Positions 1 through 6,597 of a DNA stretch of 10,198 nt are shown piece by piece. The notes under the pieces are model-generated. The model saw only the letters and a list, made by a program, of their open reading frames with translations, did not search any database and was not told where the DNA came from. Position 1 is the stretch's first letter; each line of letters begins with the position of its first letter. The stretch spans positions 1-10,198 of the forward strand of contig CAMLSG010000197.1 of the NCBI GenBank assembly GCA_946482635.1. Direction: 5' to 3'. The position numbers and the translations under genes were made by a program. Source of the DNA: an uncultured Duganella sp. (GTDB taxonomy: Bacteria > Pseudomonadota > Gammaproteobacteria > Burkholderiales > Burkholderiaceae).

Positions 1-174
<174 letters not shown>

Positions 175-181
175 GGTTGAG

Positions 182-209
182 AAAAAGGGCAGCGGAAGCT
201 GCCCTTCTT
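182..209 (+). terminator. Terminator-like hairpin between mreB and mreC
   Basis: A perfect 9-bp stem (185-193 AAGGGCAGC pairing with 198-206 GCTGCCCTT) closes a GGAA tetraloop at 194-197. An A-run precedes it (182-186) and TTCTTAATT follows it (205-213). This resembles a factor-independent terminator, possibly a weak one because the T-run is interrupted by C and AA. It lies 8 bp after the mreB stop and inside the elongation cluster, so it may attenuate read-through into mreCD rather than end the operon. The structure is seen; the function is inferred. Confidence 0.55.
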
Positions 210-220
210 AATTGGAAGAC

Positions 221-1189
221 ATGGAATACAGTCCACCGCCACTGTTCAAGCAAGGCGCGTCCGCCCGTTTCAAGATGATGGTGTTCGCGTGCATTTCGAT
301 TGCGCTGCTGCTGGCCGATTCGCGCGTGAATGCGCTGACGGCAGTTCGGCAGGGCGTCGGCTTTGTCCTCTATCCCCTGCAGAAGATCGCATTGCTGCCG
401 CGCGATGCCATGTACGGCATGGGCGACTACTTCTCCACGCTGTCGAAGCTGGAGAAGCAGGTCAGCGTGCTGCAGCAGCAACAGATCGCCGCTTCGCAGG
501 CCTTGCAGCAGGCGCAGCTCTACCAGGCCGAGAACAACCAGCTGCGCAAGCTGCTCGATGCGCAGCAGCGCGTGCCGGGCAAGTCGCAGCTGGCTGAAAT
601 CCTTTACGAAGCGCGCGATGTGTTCACGCGCAAGGTGATCCTGAACCGCGGCATCCAGCATGGTGTCTCCGCCGGCTTGCCGGTGATCGACAACCAGGGC
701 GTGGTGGGGCAGGTGACGCGCGTGTTCCCGTTCACTTCCGAAGTGACCCTGCTGACCGACAAGGAACAGGCGATTCCGGTGCAGATCCTGCGCAACGGCC
801 TGCGTTCCGTGGCGGTGGGCCGCGGCCAGTCGGGCAACCTGGACCTGCGTTTCATGGCGCCGACTGCCGACGTGGTGGTGGGCGACATCCTGATTACGTC
901 CGGCATCGACGGCGTGTACCCGGCCGGCCTGGCCGTGGCACGCGTGGTGCAGGTGGAGAGCAATGCCAGCGGCGCTTTCGGCCGCGTGGTGTGCGCGCCT
1001 TTGGCCGGCACCGAACGCAATACCGCGCTGCTGATCCTGATGTCGCTGCCGGAAATGCCGCCGCGTCCTCCGGAAGAGGAGCCGGTCACCAAGCCGTCGA
1101 AGAAAAAGGATAAGGAAAAGGCCAAGGCGGAAACCGCCGAAGCGCCGGCTCCGGCAGCCGCGCAAGCACCGAAGGAGGCGACCCGATGA
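221..1189 (+). CDS. mreC: MreC, rod shape-determining periplasmic scaffold
   Basis: MreC (322 aa from the ATG at 221) is a bitopic inner-membrane protein whose periplasmic part binds and activates PBP2/RodA and links them to MreB and MreD. The sequence shows a short cytoplasmic N-terminus (MEYSPPPLF), one membrane segment at about residues 18-34, a Gln-rich coiled coil at about 72-115, and the paired beta domains at about 125-275 (motifs GVVGQVTRVFP, LLTDKEQAIPVQ and LITSGIDGVYPAGLAV). A low-complexity Lys/Glu/Pro/Ala tail occupies about 279-322. The ATG at 221 is chosen because MEYSPPPLF is, as I recall, the usual start in relatives. A TTG at 212 would add three residues. Neither has a well-spaced Shine-Dalgarno: GGAAG at 214-218 is only 2 nt from the ATG. 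The stop TGA overlaps the mreD ATG (ATGA). Confidence 0.95.
   Translation: MEYSPPPLFKQGASARFKMMVFACISIALLLADSRVNALTAVRQGVGFVLYPLQKIALLPRDAMYGMGDYFSTLSKLEKQVSVLQQQQIAASQALQQAQLYQAENNQLRKLLDAQQRVPGKSQLAEILYEARDVFTRKVILNRGIQHGVSAGLPVIDNQGVVGQVTRVFPFTSEVTLLTDKEQAIPVQILRNGLRSVAVGRGQSGNLDLRFMAPTADVVVGDILITSGIDGVYPAGLAVARVVQVESNASGAFGRVVCAPLAGTERNTALLILMSLPEMPPRPPEEEPVTKPSKKKDKEKAKAETAEAPAPAAAQAPKEATR
1172..1178 (+). promoter_or_regulatory. Shine-Dalgarno of mreD
   Basis: AAGGAGG, a full match to the anti-SD core, lies 7 nt before the mreD ATG at 1186 and inside the last codons of mreC. It fixes the mreD start and implies strong independent initiation despite the 4-bp gene overlap. Confidence 0.85.
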
Positions 1190-1698
1190 ACCGTCCACAA
1201 TACATCCTGCTGCCGGTCAGCCCGCTGTTCATTTTCTTCAGCCTGTTCTGCGCAGTGCTGCTCAACATGCTGCCGTGGGGCCGCTTCTTCGCCGCGCCGG
1301 ACTTCGTGGCGCTGACCCTGGTGTTCTGGGGCGTGCACCAGCCGCGCAAGGTCGGCATCGGCACCGCGTTCTTCCTCGGCCTGCTGATGGACGTGCACGA
1401 CGCATCGCTGCTGGGCGAGAACGCATTGGCCTACACGCTGCTGTCCTATTTCGCCATCATGCTGCACCGCCGGATCCTGTGGTTCCGCGTGACGACCCAG
1501 ATCCTGCACGTGCTGCCGCTGTTGCTGCTGGCGCAAACCGTGCAGATGGTGGTGCGCTTCATCGTGGCCGGCAAGTTCCCCGGCTGGTTCTTCTTCATCG
1601 AAAGCGTGGTGGCGGCCCTGCTGTGGCCTCTGGCCACCATGCTGCTGCTGGCGCCGCAACGCCGCGCCGTGGATAAAGACCACACCCGCCCGATCTGA
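1186..1698 (+). CDS. mreD: MreD, rod shape-determining membrane protein
   Basis: MreD (170 aa) is a small polytopic inner-membrane protein that partners MreC in regulating the RodA-PBP2 synthase. The sequence is almost wholly hydrophobic, with about five or six membrane segments (roughly residues 12-30, 38-52, 56-70, 82-94, 104-124 and 136-156). The family hallmark is the loop GLLMDVHDASLLGENAL at 65-81, matching the usual G-x-hydrophobic-x-D-x-x-(8)-L-G-x-x-A-L pattern. Length is normal (about 160-175 aa). It starts at an ATG overlapping the mreC stop with an excellent Shine-Dalgarno, and ends 2 bp before mrdA. The short C-terminal tail is polar and probably cytoplasmic. Confidence 0.94.
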   Translation: MNRPQYILLPVSPLFIFFSLFCAVLLNMLPWGRFFAAPDFVALTLVFWGVHQPRKVGIGTAFFLGLLMDVHDASLLGENALAYTLLSYFAIMLHRRILWFRVTTQILHVLPLLLLAQTVQMVVRFIVAGKFPGWFFFIESVVAALLWPLATMLLLAPQRRAVDKDHTRPI

Positions 1699-1700
1699 GC

Positions 1701-3776
1701 ATGACCGAGTTCAAGAATACAGAGCAAGACCTGCACCGCTTCCGGGTGCGACTGTCCGTACTGGGCGGGCTGGTGTTCTTTTGCTTCTCGCTGCTGCTGG
1801 CGCGCTTCATCTGGCTGCAGGTCATCAAGCATAACGACTACATTGCCAAGGCCGAGGACAACCGCATTGCCGTGGTGCCGATCGTGCCGAGCCGCGGCCT
1901 GATCCTCGACCGCAACGGCGTGGTGCTGGCGCGGAACTATTCTGCGATCACGCTGGAGATCACGCCGTCCAAGCTGGCCGCGCCGATGGAAGACGTGATC
2001 GACGAACTGGCCAAGCTGGTCGAGATCACCACCAAGGACCGCCGCCGCTTCAGGAAGCTGCTGGAAGAGTCCAAGAGCTTCACCAGCGTCCCGCTGCGCA
2101 GCCGCCTGACCGACGAGGAAGTGGCGCGCTTCGCCGCCAACCGCTTCCGCTTCCCCGGCGTCGATATCCAGGCGCGCCTGTTCCGCCAGTATCCGCTGGG
2201 AGAAGTCGCTTCGCACGTGGTCGGCTACATCGGCCGCATCAACCAGGCCGAGTCGAAGGCGCTGGAGGGAACCGAGTACGAAGCCAATTACAACGGCACC
2301 GAACATATCGGCAAGGAAGGCCTGGAAAAGAGCTATGAACGCCAACTGCACGGCGTTACCGGCTACGAAGAAGTGGAGCGCACTGCCGGCGGCCGCGCCA
2401 TCCGCACGCTGTCGCGCACGCCGGCCACGCCCGGCTCCAACCTGATCCTGTCGATCGATATCGAACTGCAGAAGGTCGCTGAGGAAGCGTTTGGCGAATA
2501 CCGCGGCGCGCTGGTGGCGATCGAGCCGAGCACCGGCGACGTGCTGGCCTACGTGTCGCGTCCCGGCTACGACCCCAACCTGTTCGTCGACGGCATCGAT
2601 GCGCAAAGCTGGAACGAACTGAATACCTCGTTGGACAAGCCGCTGATGAACCGGCCGCTGTCGGGTACCTATGCGCCGGGCTCTACCTTCAAGCCCTTCA
2701 TGGCGCTGGCGGCGCTGGAAACCGGCAAGCGCACCACCGGCCAGGCGATTGCCGATCCGGGCTTCTTCTACCTGGGCACCCACAAGTTCCGCGACGACGT
2801 GGTCGGCGGCCACGGCATGGTCGACATGCGCAAGTCGATCGTCGTGTCCTGCAATACCTATTACTACATGCTGGGCCGCGACATGGGCATCGATTTGATC
2901 CATGACTTCATGGCGCCGTTCGGCTTTGGCCAGTTGACCGGCATCGACCTGGAAAACGAGAAGAAGGGCGTGCTGCCTTCGCAGGAATGGAAACGCCAGC
3001 GCTTCAAGAAGAATCCGGCGGCAGGCAAGTGGGTCGGCGGCGATACGATTTCGGTGTCCAACGGCTCCGGCTACAACAACTACACGCCGCTGCAGGTGGC
3101 GCACGCGGTGGCCAACCTGGCCAATAACGGCGTGGTAATGAAGCCGCACCTGGTCAAGATTATCGAAGACGGCGGTACCCGCAAGCGCGCGCTGACCGTG
3201 CCGAAAGAGAGCTACCGCATTCCGCTCAAGCAGGCCAACATCGACTTCATCAAGGATGCGATGGTGGGCGTCACCACCGAGCCGGGGGCGACCGGCTACC
3301 GCGCCTTCCTGAACGCCGGCTATACCGTGGGCGGCAAGACCGGTACCGCGCAGGTGGTGGCGATCAAGGCCAACGAGAAGTACAACGCGGCGCGCCTGGA
3401 TGAGCGCTTGCGCGATAATGCCTGGTTCACCGCCTTCGCTCCGGCCGACAAGCCGAAGATCGTGCTGGCGCTGATCGTGGAGAATGCAGGCTTCGGCGGC
3501 GCGGTGGCGGCGCCGATTGCGCGCAAAGTGCTGGACTACTGGCTGCTGGGCAAACGTCCGACGGAAAAGGAAACGACACCGGTGCCGAAGGAAGATGCCG
3601 TCACCGTTCCGGTGGAAGACCTGCCTGAGGAGGACGTGGATGCGGCCGCCGAGCGCCGCGCACAGCAACAAGGCCAGGCGGCGGTGCCAGCGGCGCAGCC
3701 ACCAGCCCCGGCGCCGCAGGCACCTGCCCCGGCGGACCAGAAGCCGCCGGCAGGTCCGCCGCGCAAGAAAGATTAA
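1701..3776 (+). CDS. mrdA: Penicillin-binding protein 2 (elongasome transpeptidase)
   Basis: PBP2 (691 aa) is the class B transpeptidase that cross-links peptidoglycan made by RodA during elongation. One membrane anchor (about residues 17-36) is followed by the pedestal/dimerisation domain (about 55-230, with PSRGLILDRNG and the VASHVVGYIGRI segment). The transpeptidase domain (about 245-600) carries all three active-site motifs: S328-T-F-K331, S383-C-N385 and K546-T-G548 (GGKTGTAQ). E. coli PBP2 is 633 aa; the extra length here is a Glu/Asp- then Pro/Ala-rich tail at about 612-691 ending in basic residues. No clear Shine-Dalgarno precedes the ATG and only GC separates it from the mreD stop, so translation is probably coupled to mreD. 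Confidence 0.97.
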   Translation: MTEFKNTEQDLHRFRVRLSVLGGLVFFCFSLLLARFIWLQVIKHNDYIAKAEDNRIAVVPIVPSRGLILDRNGVVLARNYSAITLEITPSKLAAPMEDVIDELAKLVEITTKDRRRFRKLLEESKSFTSVPLRSRLTDEEVARFAANRFRFPGVDIQARLFRQYPLGEVASHVVGYIGRINQAESKALEGTEYEANYNGTEHIGKEGLEKSYERQLHGVTGYEEVERTAGGRAIRTLSRTPATPGSNLILSIDIELQKVAEEAFGEYRGALVAIEPSTGDVLAYVSRPGYDPNLFVDGIDAQSWNELNTSLDKPLMNRPLSGTYAPGSTFKPFMALAALETGKRTTGQAIADPGFFYLGTHKFRDDVVGGHGMVDMRKSIVVSCNTYYYMLGRDMGIDLIHDFMAPFGFGQLTGIDLENEKKGVLPSQEWKRQRFKKNPAAGKWVGGDTISVSNGSGYNNYTPLQVAHAVANLANNGVVMKPHLVKIIEDGGTRKRALTVPKESYRIPLKQANIDFIKDAMVGVTTEPGATGYRAFLNAGYTVGGKTGTAQVVAIKANEKYNAARLDERLRDNAWFTAFAPADKPKIVLALIVENAGFGGAVAAPIARKVLDYWLLGKRPTEKETTPVPKEDAVTVPVEDLPEEDVDAAAERRAQQQGQAAVPAAQPPAPAPQAPAPADQKPPAGPPRKKD

Positions 3777-3781
3777 GGAGG
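3775..3781 (+). promoter_or_regulatory. Shine-Dalgarno of rodA
   Basis: AAGGAGG overlaps the mrdA stop codon (TAA at 3774-3776) and sits 4 nt before the rodA ATG at 3786. It supports that start over the second in-frame ATG further on. Confidence 0.8.
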
Positions 3782-3785
3782 CAGC

Positions 3786-4901
3786 ATGCCTATCAATGAA
3801 AGGCGTTCACTGTGGCGGCGCATGCGCCCTTATGTGACCGTATTCGACGGCCCGCTGATGTTGGTCATTGTGATGTTGCTGGCCACCAGCCTGGTCGCGC
3901 TGTATTCGGCCAGTATCGGCATTCCCGGCAAGATCGAGGACCAGTTGCGCAATATCGCCATGTCCTTCCTGGTGATGTGGTTCGTGGCGAACATCTCGCC
4001 GCAAAACATGATGCGCATTGCCTTGCCGGCCTACGCGGTCACGGTGTCGCTGCTGGTGGCGGTGGCGCTGTTCGGTACCATCAAGCTGGGCGCGCGGCGC
4101 TGGCTTAACCTCGGCTTCGCGCAGATCCAGCCTTCCGAATTCGCCAAGATTGCGGTGCCGCTGATGCTGGCCTGGTATTTCCAGCAGCGCCACGGCCATA
4201 TGCGCTGGCACGCCTATGTGCTGGGCGCGGTACTGTTGCTGGTTCCGGTATTCCTGATCGCGCGCCAGCCCGACCTGGGCACGGCGCTGCTGGTGGTGGC
4301 CGCCGGCGCTTGCGTGATCTTCCTGGCCGGCCTGGCATGGAAAGCCATCCTGGCGCTGGTGGTGATGGGCGCGGCCTGCCTGCCGGTGGCCTGGTCGATG
4401 ATGCACGACTACCAGCGCGAGCGGATCATGACCCTGATCGACCCTACCTCGGACCCGCTGGGCAAGGGCTTCCACATCCTGCAGTCGACCATTGCGATCG
4501 GCTCCGGCGGCGTGACCGGCAAGGGCTGGACGCAAGGCACCCAGGCGCACCTGGAGTTCATTCCAGAGCGCACCACGGACTTCATTTTCGCCGTGTTCTC
4601 GGAGGAATTCGGCCTGGTCGGCAACCTGGTCCTGATGTTCCTCTACCTGCTGCTGATCGGCCGCGGCCTGATGATCGCGTCGGGCGCACCTAACCTGTTT
4701 ACGCGCCTGCTGGCGGGCGCGATCACAATGATTTTCTTCACCTATGCCTTCGTCAACATGGGCATGGTGAGCGGCATCCTTCCGGTAGTGGGCGTGCCAC
4801 TGCCGTTCATAAGCTACGGCGGCACTGCGCTGCTGACACTCGGATTGGCATCGGGCATCCTGATGTCGATCCAGCGACATAGAAAGCTGGTGCAAACTTG
4901 A
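3786..4901 (+). CDS. rodA: RodA, SEDS-family peptidoglycan glycosyltransferase
   Basis: RodA (371 aa, the family's usual length) polymerises lipid II into glycan strands and pairs with PBP2, encoded just upstream. About ten membrane segments are evident. Diagnostic SEDS motifs are GARRWLNLGFAQIQPSEFAKIA (about residues 101-122), ARQPDLGTALL (about 159-169), GWTQGTQAHLEFIPERTTDFIFAVFSEE (about 245-272) and PFISYGGTALLTL near the C-terminus. D265 in the TTDFIF stretch matches by position and context the essential Asp (D262) I recall for E. coli RodA. RodA is separated from FtsW by its position after PBP2 and its short termini. The stop TGA overlaps the TTG start of rlpA. Confidence 0.96.
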   Translation: MPINERRSLWRRMRPYVTVFDGPLMLVIVMLLATSLVALYSASIGIPGKIEDQLRNIAMSFLVMWFVANISPQNMMRIALPAYAVTVSLLVAVALFGTIKLGARRWLNLGFAQIQPSEFAKIAVPLMLAWYFQQRHGHMRWHAYVLGAVLLLVPVFLIARQPDLGTALLVVAAGACVIFLAGLAWKAILALVVMGAACLPVAWSMMHDYQRERIMTLIDPTSDPLGKGFHILQSTIAIGSGGVTGKGWTQGTQAHLEFIPERTTDFIFAVFSEEFGLVGNLVLMFLYLLLIGRGLMIASGAPNLFTRLLAGAITMIFFTYAFVNMGMVSGILPVVGVPLPFISYGGTALLTLGLASGILMSIQRHRKLVQT

Positions 4902-5902
4902 AGAAGCACGCAATCCGACTCCTGCCGCTTGCGGCAGCCGCCCTGCTGGCCGCTTGCGGCACGACGCAGACCGACTCCGCTTCGCGCAAGCAGCCTTCGC
5001 CGGTGACGGCCAAGCCGCAACCCGGCATTCCGGTGCTGCCGGCGGCCGGCTCCGGGCGCGGCGCCTACTACCAGGACGATGGCCCGGGCGATAACCCGCC
5101 AGCCGGCCTGATTGAAACGCCGGATGCGGAAGTGCGCAACGATCCGCTGGCGCCGTACTCCAACCGTCCGTATGTTGTCTTCGGCAAGACCTACAAGCCG
5201 ATCCCCTTGGGTTCGGACTTCAAGCAGCGCGGACCGGGTACCTGGTATGGCAAGAAGTTCCATGGCCAGCGTACTTCGTCCGGAGAAATCTACGATATGT
5301 ACAAGATGACGGCGGCGCACCCGACGCTACCGATTCCTTCTTATGCACGCGTGACCAATGTCTCGAACGGCAATTCGGTCGTGGTGCGCATCAATGACCG
5401 CGGGCCGTTCCATTCCACCCGCATTATCGACGTCTCCTACACGGCGGCGCTGAAACTTGGCCTGCTGGTCAATGGCAGCACCCAGCTCGAGGTGGTGCAC
5501 CTGCCGCCGGCCGAAATCGACCGCATGATCGCGGCGCGCAAAGCTGGCGGCAGTGCAACGGCAACGGCTTCCGTGGCGAGTGCGCCGGCACCGCAGAGCA
5601 TGCCGAAGGCGGCGCCGATGCTGGCATCTTCGAACGGCGACGAAGCCAAGCCTGTCCTGCTGGGCGGGGCGGGCGAGCAGGGCTTCTACCTGCAACTGGG
5701 TTCGTATGCGCGCGAAGATGGCGCCGACGGCCTGCGCAAGCGGCTGGAAGCCAGCGACGCCGGCCTGAAACTGGACGTGGAGCAGGCAGGCAAGTTCTAT
5801 CGCCTGTTTGCCGGCCCTTATGCGAGCCGTGAAGATGCGCAGGCAGCCGGCAAGGCGCTGCCTTCCAGCCTGAAGCTGCGTCCGATCGTTATCGAGCGGT
5901 AG
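4898..5902 (+). CDS. rlpA: RlpA, septal-ring lipoprotein with DPBB and SPOR domains
   Basis: RlpA (334 aa) is an outer-membrane lipoprotein; in Pseudomonas aeruginosa it is a lytic transglycosylase acting on peptide-free glycans. The signal peptide (MKKHAIRLLP, then an Ala/Leu run) ends in a lipobox LAAC with lipidated C20. A proline-rich linker leads to the double-psi beta-barrel domain at about 112-202 (GTWYGKKFHG, TAAHPTLP, RINDRGPF). H141 and D167 occupy the positions of the catalytic His/Asp pair described for P. aeruginosa RlpA. A second linker (about 205-258) leads to the SPOR domain at about 261-332 (GFYLQLGSYA, YRLFAGPY). The only reasonable start is TTG at 4898, overlapping the rodA stop as TTGA, with a weak GAAAG upstream. 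Its 3' end overlaps the convergent SPOR gene by 14 bp. Confidence 0.94.
   Translation: MKKHAIRLLPLAAAALLAACGTTQTDSASRKQPSPVTAKPQPGIPVLPAAGSGRGAYYQDDGPGDNPPAGLIETPDAEVRNDPLAPYSNRPYVVFGKTYKPIPLGSDFKQRGPGTWYGKKFHGQRTSSGEIYDMYKMTAAHPTLPIPSYARVTNVSNGNSVVVRINDRGPFHSTRIIDVSYTAALKLGLLVNGSTQLEVVHLPPAEIDRMIAARKAGGSATATASVASAPAPQSMPKAAPMLASSNGDEAKPVLLGGAGEQGFYLQLGSYAREDGADGLRKRLEASDAGLKLDVEQAGKFYRLFAGPYASREDAQAAGKALPSSLKLRPIVIER
4922..4961 (+). repeat. Two copies of a 13-nt palindromic repeat in the rlpA leader
   Basis: GCCGCTTGCGGCA occurs at 4924-4936 and again at 4949-4961. Each copy is a near-palindrome (GCCGC-TT-GCGGC); the first extends to CTGCCGC-TT-GCGGCAG at 4922-4937. The copies lie in different reading frames: the first encodes part of PLAA and the second spans the Ala-Ala-Cys-Gly lipobox. 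Protein sequence repetition therefore does not explain the identity. They begin 26 and 51 nt after the TTG start. Chance in GC-rich DNA is possible. Confidence 0.5.
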
Positions 5903-6581
5903 TACAGGAACGGCTTTCCTGTTCCGGGAACTTGGCGGCGACCTTGGCGATGCGTGCCTTGGCGTCCTCGCTGATATCGCGGAACTGGAAGTACACCTGC
6001 TTGCTGTTGGCGTAGCGCGGCGTCACGCGGGCCGTTTGCACGCCTTGCTTGACCAGCGCGGCCAGTTGCGCCTGCGCGGCCGCTTCAGTGCGGAACACGC
6101 CCAGCGAGATACCCCACTTCAGCGGCGAGCTGTCGTTCAGGATGAAGAAGTTGGTGACCCCGAGTTCACGCAGCTCGTCGGCCTTCTTTTCGGCGGCGGC
6201 GCGGCTGGCCTGCGGCGGGATGTGCACGATGTAGCTCGACACTTCCTGCTCGGCCACGTTGCGGCGCTGCTGGCGGTCGCCCAATTCCAGCGGCGCCAGG
6301 CGGTTTTCAAACTTGCGCGCCTCGTCCAGCGCGAAGTTGCCCACTTCCACGCAGGCGATGGTGGCCGGTTCGTCGCGCGGAATCGGCGGCGGCGGGGCGA
6401 GCGCTGCTACCGCGCTTTCGGCCTTGCTGGCGCTGATCAACTGGAGCTTGTCGGCATTCTGCTGCTTTTGCAGGCGCCCAGGTTCGTGCTCGTTGCCGCT
6501 GAATTGGCCGAGGTAGCCTTCGCCGTACGCAAACAGCGCAGCGTTAGCGACCAGCAGCAGGGCGAATATCAGTTTCAGCAC
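5889..6581 (-). CDS. Membrane-anchored SPOR-domain protein, uncharacterised
   Basis: I cannot give this 230-aa protein a gene name. From the GTG at 6581 it has one hydrophobic N-terminal segment (about residues 2-20, LKLIFALLLVANAALFAY), then a flexible, proline-containing linker (PPPPIP near 63-68). A folded region runs from about 74. Residues about 115-185 match the SPOR pattern (SYIVHIPPQASR, a helix with ADELRELGV, then KWGISLGVFRTEAAAQ). Residues 76-95 (ACVEVGNFALDEARKF) look like an extra or degenerate SPOR half. Cysteines are only C77 and C226. It is probably an inner-membrane protein facing the periplasm and binding denuded glycans. A GTG at 6587 would add two residues, but GGAG at 6587-6590 sits 5 nt from the 6581 GTG. 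The stop TAA lies inside the convergent rlpA end. Confidence 0.82.
   Translation of the reverse strand: MLKLIFALLLVANAALFAYGEGYLGQFSGNEHEPGRLQKQQNADKLQLISASKAESAVAALAPPPPIPRDEPATIACVEVGNFALDEARKFENRLAPLELGDRQQRRNVAEQEVSSYIVHIPPQASRAAAEKKADELRELGVTNFFILNDSSPLKWGISLGVFRTEAAAQAQLAALVKQGVQTARVTPRYANSKQVYFQFRDISEDAKARIAKVAAKFPEQESRSCTTAR
5904..5931. other. Hairpin at the convergent gene ends
   Basis: ACAGGAA (5904-5910) pairs with TTCCTGT (5916-5922) around a 5-nt loop, just after the rlpA stop and inside the 3' end of the opposing SPOR gene. An alternative pairing joins GGAAC (5907-5911) with GTTCC (5921-5925), and GTTCC-G-GGAAC follows at 5921-5931. No T-run follows on either strand, so a classic intrinsic terminator is not supported. 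It could still help end transcripts of the convergent operons. Confidence 0.3.
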
Positions 6582-6586
6582 GGGCA

Positions 6587-6590
6587 CTCC
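6587..6590 (-). promoter_or_regulatory. Shine-Dalgarno deciding the start of the small SPOR gene
   Basis: On the minus strand GGAG lies between the coaX stop (TGA, 6600-6598) and the GTG at 6581, with a 5-nt gap. It overlaps the alternative GTG at 6587-6585 and so favours the downstream GTG, which gives an N-terminus MLKLIF. Confidence 0.6.
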
Positions 6591-6597
6591 ATTCGGG

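Noticed and set aside
463..520. CAG-rich run in mreC.
   Set aside because: It encodes Gln/Leu residues of the MreC coiled coil, with irregular spacing, so it is not a microsatellite of note.
604..1683. A 359-codon minus-strand frame over mreC and mreD.
   Set aside because: It is a shadow of two well-supported genes and shows no domain of its own.
1446..3671. A 741-codon open frame antisense to mrdA and part of mreD.
   Set aside because: It mirrors the GC-rich codon bias of mrdA, its translation is dominated by His/Arg/Gln/Ala without a recognisable domain, and mrdA on the other strand has all PBP2 motifs.
3807..4913. A 368-codon frame antisense to rodA.
   Set aside because: The His/Gln/Arg-rich translation is typical of the complement of hydrophobic codons; RodA on the plus strand is unambiguous.
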